Positions 62,113 to 64,000 of a DNA stretch of 64,000 nucleotides are shown here, one piece after another; position 1 is the stretch's first letter; each line of letters opens with the position of its first letter. The position numbers and the translations under genes were made by a program. The notes below the pieces were generated by a model. The model did no database searches, was not told the origin of the DNA, and worked only from the letters and a program-made list of their open reading frames with translations. Source of the stretch: Tolypeutes matacus (taxonomy: Eukaryota > Chordata > Mammalia > Cingulata > Chlamyphoridae); NCBI GenBank assembly GCA_026826555.1, contig JAKSZT010053928.1, positions 40,472,806 to 40,536,805 on the forward strand, written 5' to 3'.

Positions 62113-63682
62113 ACGTCTTGGCAGATTGAACAGCTTCAAAGCCATCATCTGTAAAATTAAGTCATTAATGATAAAGTAGATGAAAATGATCTCTAACATC
62201 CTTTTCCTATATACATACATACATAATATATATATATAAGCAGTATTTCTGGATTCTTTTTATGAATTATATTTTTAGTTATTGTGCAATTTTAAATATG
62301 TCTTACAGATACATATTTGTAAATACACATTTTACAAGGAGATTGTGCTGTTAACCATATAATAAATGATACATATATTTGAGGTAGATGTAAAACACTC
62401 AGGAGTGATTGTTATCCCTGCTTAAGGAACAGGAAAATTCAGTGAAACTAGGCAAAGAGAATGATGAGCACTTATTTGACACATGTAATCAACAAAATCA
62501 ATAAAATTTAAATTAAAATGATGCATTCAGGGCTTTCCCTCTCTATACCATTTTTAAATTGTAAACAACTAAAATCTAGTCATTGCTTCAATTTAAATGA
62601 AAAGTAAATTGGCTCTCAGTTAAATGCTATTATTAAGATAAACAACATTACAGCTTAGTATTTCACTTCATCCAGAAAACTAGCAAGTGATTTTATATGC
62701 TTCAATAGATTACAGCCTATTAAATCAGAAATACTTTTAACTAACTCCAAAGGTTTCAGGAGTTCAGATGTAAATAGTACACAATCTTTAGAACAAAACC
62801 AGCAAAAGACTGGCAGGTGAGATCTATCAAAGATGGAGAAAATAGTTAATGGTCCTAACATTAGGAGACAACTGAAACAGTAAGATGGACTAGTCCTGGG
62901 GTTCCATCCAATGATAAGTGTCCTGGACTATAAGTATCCTAAAAATAAACCTTGACTTTGGGATACTATTGGTGTTTTGTTTTTTGGTTTTTTTTTTTAA
63001 TGATTTTAACATCCTAACATTTGTGTAATATTTTCATGCAAGATTATGCAAAAGCATAATTTTCAAGCATTTTCATATATAACAGCATTTAAAAATCTCA
63101 AGTTGGCCAATTTAAGTAACGTGGGTACGTTTATTCACTCAAAATGGTCAATAACGGAATAAATAGATTATTCAAAGGGAAAGACTGCACATATAACTTA
63201 TATGGCTGTTAAAAATGCATGGATTTCAGTTCAAGAATTCTGTTGCTCTTATCTGTGTGGGTAGACTTAATCAGTGCACGTGGTTTAAATGGATAATGGA
63301 TATAGTAATTGAATAGGGACTCTAAAGAGCCATTTAAAATTATGTAGTAATGTTAATCATTTTTATTAATAAGTAAAGTTTTGTATTTGAATAGTTTTTA
63401 CAGAAGATGAGTGGGAGCTGTATTTTATAACTTGTCACAGAAGAGGAGAGGGAGACCAAGTTTACAAAGGCATGTTTTCCATGGTTGTGAATTCATCTGT
63501 TCAGTTGTTACCGTGTTCCTCAGTCTCCAAGTCCATATTTCCATAGTCTACTGTTCATTTTAACTTGGATGACTTACTGTCAACTCACATTCAACATGTC
63601 CAAAACCAAACAAATCTTTCCTAAGCAAATGCCCTTCCAGCATTTGTGGAGTCACATCTTGAAGTCCCTCCTACCCCTTTTA

Positions 63683-63865
63683 TTTTATTATTTTTTTTAA
63701 GATTTTATTTATTTATTCATTTATCCCCCCCTTGCTGCTTGTGCTCGCTGGGTCAGCTAACCATGCCATGCAGGCGGGCTTGCCTTCACCAGGAGGCCCC
63801 GGGAACCGAACCCGGGGCCTCCCATATGGTAAACGGGAGCCCTACTGATTGAGCCACAGCCGCTT
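63683..63865 (-). mobile_element. tRNA-derived SINE, long GC-rich type, with target duplication
   Basis: It reads on the minus strand as a tRNA head (gggaagcggctgtggctcaatcag..; B box ggttcggttcc), then the GC-richer body shared with 16,273-16,470, then an (AAATAAAT) tail. CCCTCCTACCCCTTTTA flanks it at 63,666-63,682 and 63,866-63,882. Young, intronic and antisense to NXPH2. Confidence 0.93.
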
Positions 63866-64000
63866 CCCTCCTACCCCTTTTAATGTCTGGAATCTTTATG
63901 TTAAAACCAGTGTGTTAGTGGTGTAGAGCACTATATGGCATACAAAATTGTTTCACTTATGTGATCTCATGGTTCATCTTCACATTAGCCCTGAAAGGTA

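Larger units (their letters stand above)
56493..64000 (+). other. NXPH2: First intron of NXPH2 (5' part)
   Basis: The GC-rich proximal part, to about 57,130, belongs to the CpG island. Beyond it the DNA is AT-rich with almost no transposons compared with the upstream flank. I see only a 77-bp L1 piece (61,146), a (TG)n run (62,068) and one SINE (63,683). No exon with acceptor and donor can be supported. Low repeat load near the promoter may reflect constraint. Confidence 0.75.

Overview
This 64 kb window is nuclear DNA of a placental mammal. It is AT-rich, intron- and repeat-dominated, and holds L1 LINEs, tRNA-derived SINEs, MaLR-like LTRs, MIRs and old DNA transposons. The young SINEs have a tRNA-like head, a strong B box and short A-rich tails. 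They look like the lineage-specific SINEs of Xenarthra (sloth, anteater or armadillo), and a sloth is my best guess from memory of those elements. No bacterial, plasmid or phage feature is present.

Only one host protein-coding gene is supported. A CpG island at about 55.6-57.1 kb carries the first coding exon of a secreted protein at 56,442-56,492 (+), with 17 codons, a good Kozak context and a GTGAGT splice donor. The peptide matches the start of neurexophilin-2 (NXPH2) as I know it. The rest of the window, to 64,000, would be the first part of its long intron. The mature protein is encoded beyond the window. The first 55 kb would then be the gene-poor upstream flank.

The flank is layered transposon sediment. 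(a) About 1.9-9.4 kb is an old plus-strand L1 split by two MaLR-like solo LTRs, one with a perfect ATGCC target duplication, and by a SINE. (b) 9.4-27 kb is mostly old single-copy sequence with MIRs, an inverted pair of DNA transposons, two SINEs, and a small retrotransposed insert with two poly(A) tracts and a 16-bp target duplication. (c) 27.8-35.8 kb is an older L1 split by a nearly complete 6.1 kb L1 at 28,493-34,602 (+), which has recognisable 5' UTR, ORF1, ORF2 and target duplications but broken frames. (d) 37.5-38.4 kb is L1 3' UTR remnants with a GATA microsatellite that contains a 10-N assembly gap. (e) 38.5-45.8 kb is a full-length but decayed minus-strand L1 whose 5' UTR holds about ten tandem monomers of about 110 bp. 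(f) 46-55 kb is older fragments, SINEs and another MaLR-like LTR.

I found no new multi-gene system. The observations most worth following are the monomeric 5' UTRs of the two long L1s, the transduction-like insert at 13.4 kb, the NXPH2 promoter with a possible uORF, and an unexplained CpG-rich segment at 10.3-10.8 kb. All family names come from visual recognition. No alignment or database search was run.
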